Assembly (NCBI GenBank): GCA_030652805.1
Contig: JAUSPT010000032.1
Span: 70,973-109,991, forward strand
Direction of reading: 5' to 3'
DNA length: 39,019 nt
Source of the DNA: a bacterium
GTDB taxonomy: Bacteria; JAHJDO01
Shown here: one piece after another, positions 31,415-39,019 of the stretch
Layout of the letters: the number at the start of each line of letters is the position of its first letter
Numbering within the stretch: position 1 is the stretch's first letter
Notes under the pieces: model-generated
Told to the model about the DNA's origin: nothing
Databases searched by the model: none
Seen by the model: only the letters and a program-made list of their open reading frames with translations
Translations under genes and position numbers: made by a program

Positions 31415-32735
31415 TTCTAATCACCTCCAATAATTCTCCAACAAGATATAATGAGCCAGTAACACAAACCAAGTCATTTCTATTTGCTTTCTGGAATGCA
31501 TATTTTAATGATAAAGATATGTCTTTTTTTACAATAATACTACTGGTGAACTTTTGTGCCTCTTGAGCTAGAATCTCAGGCCTCAATGCACGATCAGTGC
31601 TTGTAATATTAGTAAAAACTGCGATTGAATCCTCTGAAAGAAGTATTTTTAAAATATCTCTGCGATTTTTCTCCTTCAATATTCCAATTATGAATATTAA
31701 TCTATCATATTCTATTTCAGAAATAGTCTGCTTCAGAACCCTTGCACTGCTGGGATTATGCGCTCCATCACAAATCAGCAAAGGATTTCTTCTTAATACC
31801 TGAAATCTGCCCTGCCAGATTGTTCTGCTAAGACCTGTTTTAATAGCATCTTCAGGAACTTTAAAACCAAATAATCGAAGCTTCTCTGCTACTGCAATAG
31901 CCAGTACAGCGTTAGTTATCTGATGTTCTCCAAGTAGATGAATTTCTAAATCACTATATGAATAATTATTCCCCTTAATCCAGAACCCTTGCCTGTTAAT
32001 ATTAGAACTTGTTCTTCCCCATTTATACTCAGAGTTTATGTCAACTAATCTTGCTTTTTTCTCTTTTACCATGTTGCTAATTATATCCAGCACCTTCCGT
32101 TTTCTGCTGCCGCTTATCACCACATTGTTTTTTTTTATTATGCACGCTTTTTCATAAGCTATATCTGTAATTCTCTTCCCAAGCACATCTGTGTGTTCAA
32201 GCCCAACATTAGTTATTACTGATATAATCGAATGACACACATTTGTTGCATCTAACCTCCCGCCCATGCCAGTCTCACATATCAAAACATCTATCTTCTC
32301 ATCAGCAAAATACTTAAAGGCTAGAGCAGTAATAATCTCAAAATAAGTTGGATGATTCATGCCAAGAGTATTCCTCATATGCTTGACAGCTCTCTTAATA
32401 TCAGAAACGATTGATATTACTCTTGTCTTAGGAATAAACTTTTCTATGATTTCAGATTCTTGCCTGACGGACTGCGTTTTTATACCTATTCTTTCTCTAA
32501 AATCAACAAGGTGGGGGGATGTATAAACTCCAACCTTATACCCTGATAAAGCGATTATAGAACCTGTGAATGCAGCAACTGAACCCTTGCCATTGGTTCC
32601 TGCAATATGCACTGCTTTGAACCTATAATGAGGATTTCCAAGCAGGTCAAGCAAAGTCTTTATATTATTTAATCCGAGCTTTATCCCAAAGTATTGAAGA
32701 CTATTCAGGTAGTCTAATGCCTCAAGATATGTCAT
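31401..32735 (-). CDS. folC: folylpolyglutamate / dihydrofolate synthase
   Basis: The 444-residue protein has the folC signature [13 protein letters not shown], the P-loop [10 protein letters not shown] (43-52), [27 protein letters not shown] and [11 protein letters not shown]. It adds glutamate to folates and may also form dihydrofolate. The position directly after accD is a very common bacterial pairing. It begins at the base next to the accD stop. Together with the cyclo-ligase and the thymidylate synthase-like protein it gives the window several folate enzymes. Confidence 0.95.
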   Translation of the reverse strand: MTYLEALDYLNSLQYFGIKLGLNNIKTLLDLLGNPHYRFKAVHIAGTNGKGSVAAFTGSIIALSGYKVGVYTSPHLVDFRERIGIKTQSVRQESEIIEKFIPKTRVISIVSDIKRAVKHMRNTLGMNHPTYFEIITALAFKYFADEKIDVLICETGMGGRLDATNVCHSIISVITNVGLEHTDVLGKRITDIAYEKACIIKKNNVVISGSRKRKVLDIISNMVKEKKARLVDINSEYKWGRTSSNINRQGFWIKGNNYSYSDLEIHLLGEHQITNAVLAIAVAEKLRLFGFKVPEDAIKTGLSRTIWQGRFQVLRRNPLLICDGAHNPSSARVLKQTISEIEYDRLIFIIGILKEKNRRDILKILLSEDSIAVFTNITSTDRALRPEILAQEAQKFTSSIIVKKDISLSLKYAFQKANRNDLVCVTGSLYLVGELLEVIRNEII

Positions 32736-33590
32736 TTACTTCTTACGAGCATCAAAATGCTTAATAATATCTACAAGTTTCTTCTTCAACTCCCTACGAT
32801 CAACAATCATATCAATCATACCATGTTCAAGAAGGAACTCTGCTCTTTGAAAACCTTCTGGAAGCTTTTGATGAATTGTCTGTTCTATTACTCTAGGCCC
32901 AGCAAATGTTATTAAAGCACGCGGTTCAGCAATTATCACATCTGCCTGAAATGCAAAGCTTGCCGAAACTCCTCCTCCTGTAGGATCAGTTAATACCGAG
33001 ATGAATGGAATTTTTTTATCACTTAAGCGAGATACAGCTACACTTGTCTTTGCCATCTGCATAAGAGAATATATCCCCTCATACATTCTTGCACCACCAC
33101 CTGAGCCTGATACACTCACAAAAGGAATTTTTTTATCTATTGCCATCTCTACTGCTCTTGTAACCTTTTCTCCAACAACAGATCCCATGCTTCCCATGAT
33201 AAATCTGTAGTCAGTAAGTGCAATAGATACTTCAAATTTCCCAATTTTTGCTTCTCCGTATAAAGCCGCTTCCCTAAGGCCTGTCTTTTTTTGTTCCGCC
33301 TTTATCTTATCCTTGTAACTCTTATAAGCATTGAAGTTCAGAGGATCAGTAGATTGCATATTTTTGTCATATTCTGTAAATGTATTTTTGTCTGTTAACT
33401 GAGCAATTCTATCCTGAACTGGTATTCTATGATGATAGCCGCATTTTGGACATACACTGAGATTTTTATTCAGATTCTTATTATAGATAATTTCCCCGCA
33501 TCCGGGACATTTTGTCCATAAGCCATCAGGAATATCTCTCTTCTTTGTAGCAGGAAGTACAGTATATTTCCGCTTACCAAACCAGGCCAT
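32736..33590 (-). CDS. accD: acetyl-CoA carboxylase carboxyltransferase subunit beta
   Basis: The 284-residue protein starts MAWFGKRKYTVLP and has the zinc finger CPGCGEIIYNKNLNKNLSVC (Cys28, 31, 47, with Cys50 following), then GSGGGARMYEGIYSLMQMAKT, LTDPTGGGVSASFA, and AGPRVIEQTIHQKLPEGFQ. It transfers carboxyl from biotin to acetyl-CoA for fatty acid synthesis, together with AccA (not in the window). GGAGG lies 5 bases upstream of the ATG, and a strong promoter follows the same order. It is the first gene of the accD-folC-yjbQ-lhgO group. Confidence 0.97.
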   Translation of the reverse strand: MAWFGKRKYTVLPATKKRDIPDGLWTKCPGCGEIIYNKNLNKNLSVCPKCGYHHRIPVQDRIAQLTDKNTFTEYDKNMQSTDPLNFNAYKSYKDKIKAEQKKTGLREAALYGEAKIGKFEVSIALTDYRFIMGSMGSVVGEKVTRAVEMAIDKKIPFVSVSGSGGGARMYEGIYSLMQMAKTSVAVSRLSDKKIPFISVLTDPTGGGVSASFAFQADVIIAEPRALITFAGPRVIEQTIHQKLPEGFQRAEFLLEHGMIDMIVDRRELKKKLVDIIKHFDARKK

Positions 33591-33615
33591 TCATGCCTCC
33601 ATATTCGTTGATTTA

Positions 33616-33644
33616 ATTCTACATAAGAAGATATATGTTGTCAA
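33616..33644 (-). promoter_or_regulatory. promoter of accD-folC-yjbQ-lhgO
   Basis: Minus strand perfect TTGACA (33639-33644), 17-base spacer, TAGAAT (33616-33621), giving a leader of about 20 bases before the accD ATG. The -35 overlaps that of the divergent xylB promoter. Confidence 0.85.
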
Positions 33645-33666
33645 GTTAACGACCTGCAGCTATATA
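33638..33666 (+). promoter_or_regulatory. promoter of xylB
   Basis: TTGTCA (33638-33643), 17-base spacer, TATATA (33661-33666), with a leader of about 62 bases before the xylB ATG. Its -35 shares five bases with the accD -35 on the other strand. Confidence 0.7.
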
Positions 33667-33734
33667 GTCTTGCTATGATCCCTAATTATTTGATAAAATC
33701 ACTCAATTCGAAAAACAAGTAAGAGGAAATAACA

Positions 33735-35246
33735 ATGGAATATGTTATTGGAATTGATATAGGCACAACAGGTGTAAAGACTCTTTTATGTAACAGCAAG
33801 GGAAAAATAATTTCAAGTGCACTTGTTGAATATCCCCTATCCCATCCAAAGCCAGGCTGGGCAGAACAAGATCCATCTGACTGGTGGATGGCTACGATAG
33901 AATCTATCAGATCCGTCCTGAATAAGACAAACATTAATAAAAAAGATATCAAAGCAGTAGGATTAACAGGGCAGATGCACGGCGCTGTTTTTCTGGATAG
34001 CAATAATGATGTACTTCGGCCAGCTATACTCTGGTGTGATCAGAGAACAAGTTCTGAATGTGATGACATAAATAGAATTATTGGAAAAGAAAATCTAATT
34101 GCACTTACCTCTAATCCAGCTCTTACAGGTTTCACTGCTCCAAAAATCCTCTGGGTCAGAAAAAATGAACTTCATATCTATGAGAAAACCAAAAAGATTC
34201 TGCTTCCAAAAGATTATATAAGATTTAGATTAACCGGAGAATTTGCAAGTGATGTCTCAGATGCATCAGGAACTTTATTGTTTGATGTGAAGAATAGGAA
34301 GTGGTCAGATGAAGTCTTAGAAAAGCTAAACATTGACAGAAATCTGTTACCTGAAGTTTATGAGTCTACAGAAATCACAGGGACACTAACTAAAGACGCT
34401 TCCGAGCTTATTGGTTTGTCAACAGAAACAGTAGTAATTGCTGGCGCTGGGGATCAGGCCGCAGGCGCAGTTGGAAACGGAATTGTAGAACCAGGCATTA
34501 TATCCTCAACAATAGGCACCTCTGGTGTTGTTTTTGCATATACAGATCAAGTGAAAACTGACCCCTCAGGTAGAGTTCATACATTTTGCCATGCAGTTCC
34601 TGGCAAATGGCATGTTATGGGAGTAATGCTTGCTGCAGGAGGATCTTTTAAATGGCTTAAGGAGATGCTTGGATCTGGTTCATATCAGCTAATGACTGAA
34701 CAAGCATCAAAAGCTCCAACTGGAAGTGAAGGATTAATTTTTCTCCCTTATCTTATGGGAGAGAGAACACCACATGCTGACCCGGACGCAAAGGCAGTAT
34801 TCTTTGGAATTTCTCCACGGCATACAAGAGCTCATATTATCCGCTCAGTAATGGAAGGAGTAAGTTTCGCGCTGAGAGATTCATTAGAAATTATTAAGGG
34901 ATTAAACATTCCCGTATCCGAAATCAGGGCTTCCGGAGGTGGCGCAAAAAGTAAACTCTGGAAACAGATCCAGGCAGATGTTAATAAAGAACCAATTTAT
35001 ACAATAAATGTTGATGAAGGCCCAGCGTTTGGAGCTGCATTACTTGCTATGGTTGGCGCAGAAATTTATTCTTCTGTACCTGAAGCCTGCAGGCATACTA
35101 TAAAAACAATAGATAAAATTGAACCTGTTACAAAGAATGCAAAAATTTATGATGAATACTATAAACTGTACAAAAGATTATATTCCTCTTTGAAAGATAA
35201 TTTTAAACAATGCTCAGAATTAATCAGACAAGGCACAAAAAATTAA
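33735..35246 (+). CDS. xylB: xylulokinase
   Basis: The 503-residue FGGY-family kinase has the N-terminal ATPase motif IGIDIGTTGVKTLLCN, GLTGQMHGAVFLD, CDQRTSSECDDI, SDVSDASGTLLFDVKNRKWS, AGAGDQAAGAVGNG, IGTSGVVFAY and ASGGGAKSKLWKQIQADV. The pattern and length are those of bacterial xylulokinase, which phosphorylates D-xylulose to enter the pentose phosphate path. AAGAGGAA lies 7 bases before the ATG. No xylose isomerase or transporter is in the window, so another ketose substrate is possible. The regulator behind it overlaps in context and probably controls the cassette. Confidence 0.92.
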   Translation: MEYVIGIDIGTTGVKTLLCNSKGKIISSALVEYPLSHPKPGWAEQDPSDWWMATIESIRSVLNKTNINKKDIKAVGLTGQMHGAVFLDSNNDVLRPAILWCDQRTSSECDDINRIIGKENLIALTSNPALTGFTAPKILWVRKNELHIYEKTKKILLPKDYIRFRLTGEFASDVSDASGTLLFDVKNRKWSDEVLEKLNIDRNLLPEVYESTEITGTLTKDASELIGLSTETVVIAGAGDQAAGAVGNGIVEPGIISSTIGTSGVVFAYTDQVKTDPSGRVHTFCHAVPGKWHVMGVMLAAGGSFKWLKEMLGSGSYQLMTEQASKAPTGSEGLIFLPYLMGERTPHADPDAKAVFFGISPRHTRAHIIRSVMEGVSFALRDSLEIIKGLNIPVSEIRASGGGAKSKLWKQIQADVNKEPIYTINVDEGPAFGAALLAMVGAEIYSSVPEACRHTIKTIDKIEPVTKNAKIYDEYYKLYKRLYSSLKDNFKQCSELIRQGTKN

Positions 35247-35251
35247 TAACC

Positions 35252-36244
35252 ATGGATCCTAAGTCAATAGATGACATTCTAAGTAAAAAACTCCTATTAG
35301 AACTCCGAAGGTTGTTTTACAAAGCAACTGGCATGACGATATCCTTTATAATCGGCAGACGAGGGGGAGATATGGATTTTTTTCCTAAGTCGGAAAGAAG
35401 CAATTTTTGTAAGATTATTCACTCAACTCCTCAAGGTAAAGCGAGATGTTTTCTTTCAGATTCAGAAGCTATCCAGATTGCTTTTAAAAACAAAAAACCT
35501 CATATTTACGAATGTCACGGTGGACTGGTTAATGTTGCTGTTCCAATAATAATGCAGAATAAATTATTAGGTTCTATATTATCTGGACAGATAGTTGCCA
35601 AAAAACCAACAAACATGAGTTTTTTATCCGTAAAGGAAAAAACAAAAGAACTAAGAATTAATTATGATAAGCTAAAAGAGGCATATAAAAAAGTTAAAAT
35701 TGTTCCTCGTGAGAAGGTAGATATAGTTGTAAAATTACTGTTCCTCATTGCCAACTTCATTGTTGAAAAGGAATCTGTAATAGTGCTCCAAAAGGAACTC
35801 ATCCATCAGCAGAAGAAGATAGTAGAAGCAAACAAAGAAAGAGAGCAGTGGAAAAAAGAATTGCGAAAAGCCATGCCTTTTATTGAAATGGAAACTGTCT
35901 CTACCAGGGAACATTCACGACATGAAAAGATTATCATGGAAGCTAAAAGATTTATTGAAACCAATTTTACAAAAACTCTGAACCTTAAAGATGTTGCTGA
36001 AGCAGTTTATCTGAGTCCTAACTACTTCAGCAATCTATTCAAACACTATACAAACTATACCTTCCACGAATATCTGATGAAGATCCGTATTGAAAATGCG
36101 AAAGAGCTTCTTAGTAGATTAAACCTTAATGTGTCACAGGTATCAAATCTTGTGGGATATGATGATCCGAACCACTTCAGCAAAGTGTTTACAAAAATAA
36201 CAGGATATTCTCCCCAAAAATACCGCCAGAACTTCTTGGGATAA
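35252..36244 (+). CDS. PocR-domain AraC-type transcriptional regulator
   Basis: From the ATG at 35252 it has 330 residues. Residues about 10-175 are a PocR sensory domain with clustered cysteines (FCKIIHSTPQGKARCFLSD, YECHGG). A helical linker (about 175-220) follows, then a C-terminal AraC DNA-binding domain with two helix-turn-helices (LNLKDVAEAVYLSPNYFSNL and VSQVSNLVGYDDPNHFSKVF). It should regulate in response to a small ligand. The start codon comes 5 bases after the xylB stop, suggesting coupling; a longer frame to 35210 overlaps xylB and is less likely. Xylulokinase is the most likely target. Confidence 0.88.
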   Translation: MDPKSIDDILSKKLLLELRRLFYKATGMTISFIIGRRGGDMDFFPKSERSNFCKIIHSTPQGKARCFLSDSEAIQIAFKNKKPHIYECHGGLVNVAVPIIMQNKLLGSILSGQIVAKKPTNMSFLSVKEKTKELRINYDKLKEAYKKVKIVPREKVDIVVKLLFLIANFIVEKESVIVLQKELIHQQKKIVEANKEREQWKKELRKAMPFIEMETVSTREHSRHEKIIMEAKRFIETNFTKTLNLKDVAEAVYLSPNYFSNLFKHYTNYTFHEYLMKIRIENAKELLSRLNLNVSQVSNLVGYDDPNHFSKVFTKITGYSPQKYRQNFLG

Positions 36245-36342
36245 AAATCGTAAGAATCTCCAGAAAAAAGTAATTTAATCTAGAGACAAACTTATGATTA
36301 TATTTTAATATCTTATATGAGAGGAACTTGAAATTACCAATA

Positions 36343-37629
36343 ATGCGAAATTCTATACAGAATAAATTAATAGAACTTGTTGAAAAAAAGAGAGATGACA
36401 TAATTCGTTTTGTCCAAAATTTAGTTAGAATTCCCAGCGTAAACAGTCCCCCTGATGGTGAGGAGAAAGAATGTCAGGAATTTATTGCCAGTAAATTGAA
36501 AAAATTAGATATGGATGTAGATATGTTTACTCCTGATGAGGTTCCCGGCATAAAAGACAGTCCTTTCTATGTTCCAAATCGTAAGTATGTCAACAGACCG
36601 AATGTCATTGGAAGGATAAAAGGTCTCGGAGGCGGGAAGAGTCTGCTTTTAACCAGTCATGTAGATGTTGTTCCGCCAGGAAAAATAAAGTGGGAACACG
36701 ACCCATGGGGCGGGGATATAAGCGAATCTAAAATATACGGCAGAGGCGCAGCTGATGCCAAAGGCGGACTTGCTGCACAAATCACAGCTGTTGAATGCAT
36801 AAAAGAACTCGGGATTAATCTTAAAGGAGACTTGCTTTTTGCCAGTGTGGTTGATGAAGAATTTGGAGGCATGAATGGCTCATTAGCTGTGTCTCTGAAT
36901 CTTGGGCGAATAGACGGTGTAATACTCTCGGAGCCGACATCTCTTTGTGTCATGCCCGGCTGTGCAGGGGGCTTGCAATATGAAATAGTAGTCAAAGGAC
37001 AGTTTGCTTTTGAAGGTCAAAAATACATGGGTGTAAGCGCAATTGATAAAATGTATAAGGTTATTAAAGGGCTGCAAAAACTTGAAAATGAACGCAATCG
37101 AAAAGTAAAAGCAAGCCCCCTGTTTTCGGAATATCCTATTAGAACTCCAATCACTGTAATATCCATAAAAGGCGGTGATTTCGAAGTGGGTGGAGTGCCT
37201 GATTCTTGCAAGATTATGGTTTGGCATGGAGCGATTCCTGGAGAGGATAAGATAGCGGTCATGGATCAGCTTCAGAATATTCTAAGAAAGGTTTGCGAAA
37301 AAGATATTTGGCTTAAAGAGAATCGTCCTGATTTCAAGGTAATCGGCACCTGGTTAGATCCGTGTGAAATACCTTATGACCACTTGTTAGTAAAGACCAT
37401 AAGTTCTAATGTCAAGAGAGTAACAAAGAAAGACACAGTTATTAAAGGGATGGAAGGAAGTTGTGATTTATCTCGTTTTGTAATCAGCGGTGGTATTGCT
37501 GCGGTTGTATTGGGACCTGGTAATATTAAACAGGCTCATGCTGTTGATGAGTCCATAGAAATTGAAGAGATAATGAAGGCAACTAAGATAATTGCTCTTT
37601 CAGCAATAGAATGGTGTAATTCACAATGA
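36343..37629 (+). CDS. M20-family metallopeptidase (ArgE/DapE type)
   Basis: The protein of about 428 residues has the two-zinc motifs LLLTSHVDVVPPG, YGRGAADAKGG and VVDEEFGG, then SEPTSL and a C-terminal AHAVDE. It probably deacylates an N-acyl amino acid or cleaves a small peptide. The dimerization-domain position that is normally His (KGxxAHAG) reads KGQFAFEG, so the His that completes the neighbouring active site in some M20 enzymes is absent. The start is uncertain: ATG at 36343 or TTG at 36328, the latter only 3 bases after an AGAGG. The stop codon shares an ATGA with the next small frame. Confidence 0.85.
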   Translation: MRNSIQNKLIELVEKKRDDIIRFVQNLVRIPSVNSPPDGEEKECQEFIASKLKKLDMDVDMFTPDEVPGIKDSPFYVPNRKYVNRPNVIGRIKGLGGGKSLLLTSHVDVVPPGKIKWEHDPWGGDISESKIYGRGAADAKGGLAAQITAVECIKELGINLKGDLLFASVVDEEFGGMNGSLAVSLNLGRIDGVILSEPTSLCVMPGCAGGLQYEIVVKGQFAFEGQKYMGVSAIDKMYKVIKGLQKLENERNRKVKASPLFSEYPIRTPITVISIKGGDFEVGGVPDSCKIMVWHGAIPGEDKIAVMDQLQNILRKVCEKDIWLKENRPDFKVIGTWLDPCEIPYDHLLVKTISSNVKRVTKKDTVIKGMEGSCDLSRFVISGGIAAVVLGPGNIKQAHAVDESIEIEEIMKATKIIALSAIEWCNSQ

Positions 37630-37691
37630 AAGCTATAATCAAGTCCAAAGCAGGCCCTGGAGCAGAGTTAAATGAAGAAAAAAGAGATTGA
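37626..37691 (+). pseudogene. N-terminal stub of a zinc-dependent dehydrogenase (Tdh-like)
   Basis: This short frame of 21 codons starts in an ATGA overlap with the M20 gene stop and reads MKAIIKSKAGPGAELNEEK. That is the N-terminal strand pattern of threonine dehydrogenase/medium-chain zinc dehydrogenases (MKAxxKxKxGxGAELxEV). It ends at TGA after the reading frame runs into the next gene, whose ATG (37672) lies inside it. The rest of the dehydrogenase is absent. I read it as a deletion scar that joined the 5' end of a lost gene to the next one. A small leader peptide is an alternative. Confidence 0.6.
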
Positions 37692-38754
37692 TACGCCGGC
37701 TTTATTATTAAATTTAGACTTATTTGAAGCAAATATTTTTCAAATGGCTCGCTACTTTGAAGGCATAAGAGCAAATCTACGTCCTCATGTAAAAACACAT
37801 AAAACTCCTATGATTGCAAAAAAACAGATTGAAGCAGGGGCAAAGGGAATTACCTGTGCCAAGCTCGGAGAAGCAGAAGTTATGGCAAATCACCAGATCG
37901 AGAACATTCTTATTGCTAATCAAATTGTTGGAAAGCAAAAGATTAAAAGGTTGATTAAACTTACCAAACGTGCGGATTTGATTGTAGCGGTAACCGATCA
38001 TGAAAATGTCCGGAACCTCTCCCTAGCCGCTGAGAAAGAAGACATTAAACTCGATGTGATAATTGAAGTAGAGGTGGGAATGAACCGATGCGGAACTGCG
38101 CCGGGACTGGAAACTCTTGAATTAGCAAGGGGAATTGTGAAGATAAAAAATTTGAATTTCAGAGGGATAATGGGGTATGAAGGTCATGTCATGGTTCCTA
38201 TGGATATTGAAGAAAGAAGACAAAAAACTTTGCAGGCGGATAAACTATTGGTTGATACTGCCAAACTGATAGAGAATACGGGAATAAAAGTTGAGATAGT
38301 CAGCGCAGGTGGAACAGGCACTTTTGATATAACTGGAAACTATCCGGGAATTACCGAAGTTCAGGCAGGTTCTTACTGCTTGATGGATTCTTCTTATCGA
38401 GAATATAAAAACCTTATGTCAAAATTTCAGTGTGCAGTTACAGTATATGCTTCAGTTATTGGAAGACCTACTGCGGAAAGAGTAGTGGTGGATACAGGAC
38501 TTAAGAGTATAAGTATTGATCAGGGTATTCCTTATCCTAAAGAAAAGAATTTTTTCAAGGTTGTAGAACTTCATGAGGAACATATGTGTCTGGAATTGAA
38601 ACGTCCTGATTTAAAAATAGATATAGGAGATAAAATAGAGTTTATTCCTTCTCATATTTGCACTACGGTTAATCTCCATGATAAATTTTATTGTATAAGG
38701 GGAAATGAGTTAAAGGAAGTGTGGGATATTGAAGCAAGAGGAAAGTCTCAATAA
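37672..38754 (+). CDS. PLP-dependent D-serine dehydratase/D-threonine aldolase-like enzyme
   Basis: The 360-residue protein has an alanine racemase-type PLP barrel, with DTPALLLNLD and the PLP Lys in RPHVKTHKTP, followed by EVEVGMNRCG and SAGGTGTFDI, and a C-terminal D-serine dehydratase-like domain with the metal-binding IPSHICTTVNLHD (His and Cys). Members act on D-threonine, D-serine or 3-hydroxyaspartate, and the exact substrate cannot be told here. GGAG lies about 10 bases upstream of the ATG, inside the dehydrogenase stub. A stub of a threonine dehydrogenase-like gene next to it fits hydroxy-amino-acid metabolism. Confidence 0.88.
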   Translation: MKKKEIDTPALLLNLDLFEANIFQMARYFEGIRANLRPHVKTHKTPMIAKKQIEAGAKGITCAKLGEAEVMANHQIENILIANQIVGKQKIKRLIKLTKRADLIVAVTDHENVRNLSLAAEKEDIKLDVIIEVEVGMNRCGTAPGLETLELARGIVKIKNLNFRGIMGYEGHVMVPMDIEERRQKTLQADKLLVDTAKLIENTGIKVEIVSAGGTGTFDITGNYPGITEVQAGSYCLMDSSYREYKNLMSKFQCAVTVYASVIGRPTAERVVVDTGLKSISIDQGIPYPKEKNFFKVVELHEEHMCLELKRPDLKIDIGDKIEFIPSHICTTVNLHDKFYCIRGNELKEVWDIEARGKSQ

Positions 38755-38780
38755 TTTTTAAAGAAAGGGGGGTCTTAAAA

Positions 38781-39019
38781 ATGAGGCTCAAAGAGAAAGT
38801 AGCTTTAGTAACAGGTGGCTCAAGAGGTATTGGTAGAGCTGTAGCTTTGGAACTGGCAAAAGAAGGGGCTGATATAGGGGTAAATTATGCAAAAAATAAG
38901 GCTGCTGCAGATGAAATTGTCAGCAAGATTCATTTACTCGGAAGAAATGCTATTCCTATTCAGGCAGATGTAGGTAAAATAACAGATATTGAGAGGATGG
39001 TAGAGCAAATTTGGGAGGA
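38781..39019 (+). CDS. short-chain dehydrogenase/reductase, N-terminal part
   Basis: The first 79 codons are visible before the window ends. The translation MRLKEKVALVTGGSRGIGRA has the NAD(P)-binding TGGSRGIG motif, and VNYAKNKAAADEIV with IPIQADVGK is typical of FabG-like SDR proteins. AAGGGGGG lies 11 bases upstream of the ATG. Being in a metabolic cassette it could be a sugar or hydroxy-acid dehydrogenase rather than a fatty acid FabG. The C-terminal part, with the catalytic Tyr and Lys, is not in view. Confidence 0.85.
   Translation, partial: MRLKEKVALVTGGSRGIGRAVALELAKEGADIGVNYAKNKAAADEIVSKIHLLGRNAIPIQADVGKITDIERMVEQIWE

Noticed and set aside
36245-36342. Promoter between the PocR regulator and the M20 gene
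   Set aside because: The region is AT-rich with several TATA-like strings but no convincing -35/-10 pair, so I do not call it.

Overview
The window is bacterial, AT-rich, densely packed and uses the standard genetic code (TGA works as a stop at many gene overlaps). It carries type IV pilus/type II secretion genes, a SurA-like periplasmic foldase and a sigma-54 regulatory pair, so the cell is probably Gram-negative. Dispersed, partly coding repeats built on 7-base units, plus small palindromes inside genes, remind me of genomes of uncultivated candidate phyla (Omnitrophota-like lineages), but I cannot fix the taxon from this sequence alone.

Layout. (1) 1-3054, minus strand: dapB (cut by the window edge), dapA, a membrane FHA-domain protein, and prfB with its programmed +1 frameshift. 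(2) 3061-17243, minus strand: a complete-looking pilus/pseudopilus block. In transcription order this is pilB-like ATPase, pilT, second pilB/gspE-like ATPase, pilC/gspF, pilR, pilS, then a sigma-54-type promoter, pilA-like pilin, gspG-like major pseudopilin, and the minor pseudopilins H, I, J and K. (3) 17298-19584, minus: prmC, prfA and rpmE, upstream of the pilus block. (4) 19712-19880, plus: tRNA-Cys and tRNA-Leu. (5) 19862-28177, minus: thymidylate synthase family, DUF151 nuclease family, lipM-like, a PfkB sugar kinase, a RarA/5-formyl-THF cyclo-ligase fusion, SurA-like foldase, ispA, xseB, an RluD-like pseudouridine synthase, tRNA-Thr and tRNA-Phe. (6) 28213-33590, minus: TudS-related protein, a DNA glycosylase, a Lys/Glu-rich protein, an LhgO-like oxidase, YjbQ, folC and accD. 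(7) 33735-39019, plus: a metabolic cassette with xylulokinase, a PocR/AraC regulator, an M20 peptidase, the stub of a deleted zinc dehydrogenase, a D-serine dehydratase/D-threonine aldolase-type enzyme and the start of an SDR. No stretch above 300 bases lacks a gene.

How it fits together. PilS/PilR probably drive pilA and the pseudopilin genes through sigma-54, two assembly ATPases and one retraction ATPase power the machine, and PilC is the inner-membrane platform. RF1, its methylase PrmC and RF2 bracket the pilus block. xylB and accD are divergent and appear to share one -35 region.

The most unusual theme is repeat invasion. Four copies of a ~135-143 bp repeat, several short arrays of 7-bp units, and at least three kinds of small palindrome sit at gene boundaries or in frame inside genes. 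The leaders of all four minor pseudopilins, which prepilin peptidase should remove, are built largely from such repeats. Palindromes sit in frame in pilS, pilR, prmC and the FHA gene. They look like protein-coding palindromic elements comparable in concept to those of Rickettsia, combined with heptanucleotide arrays that could shift reading frames.
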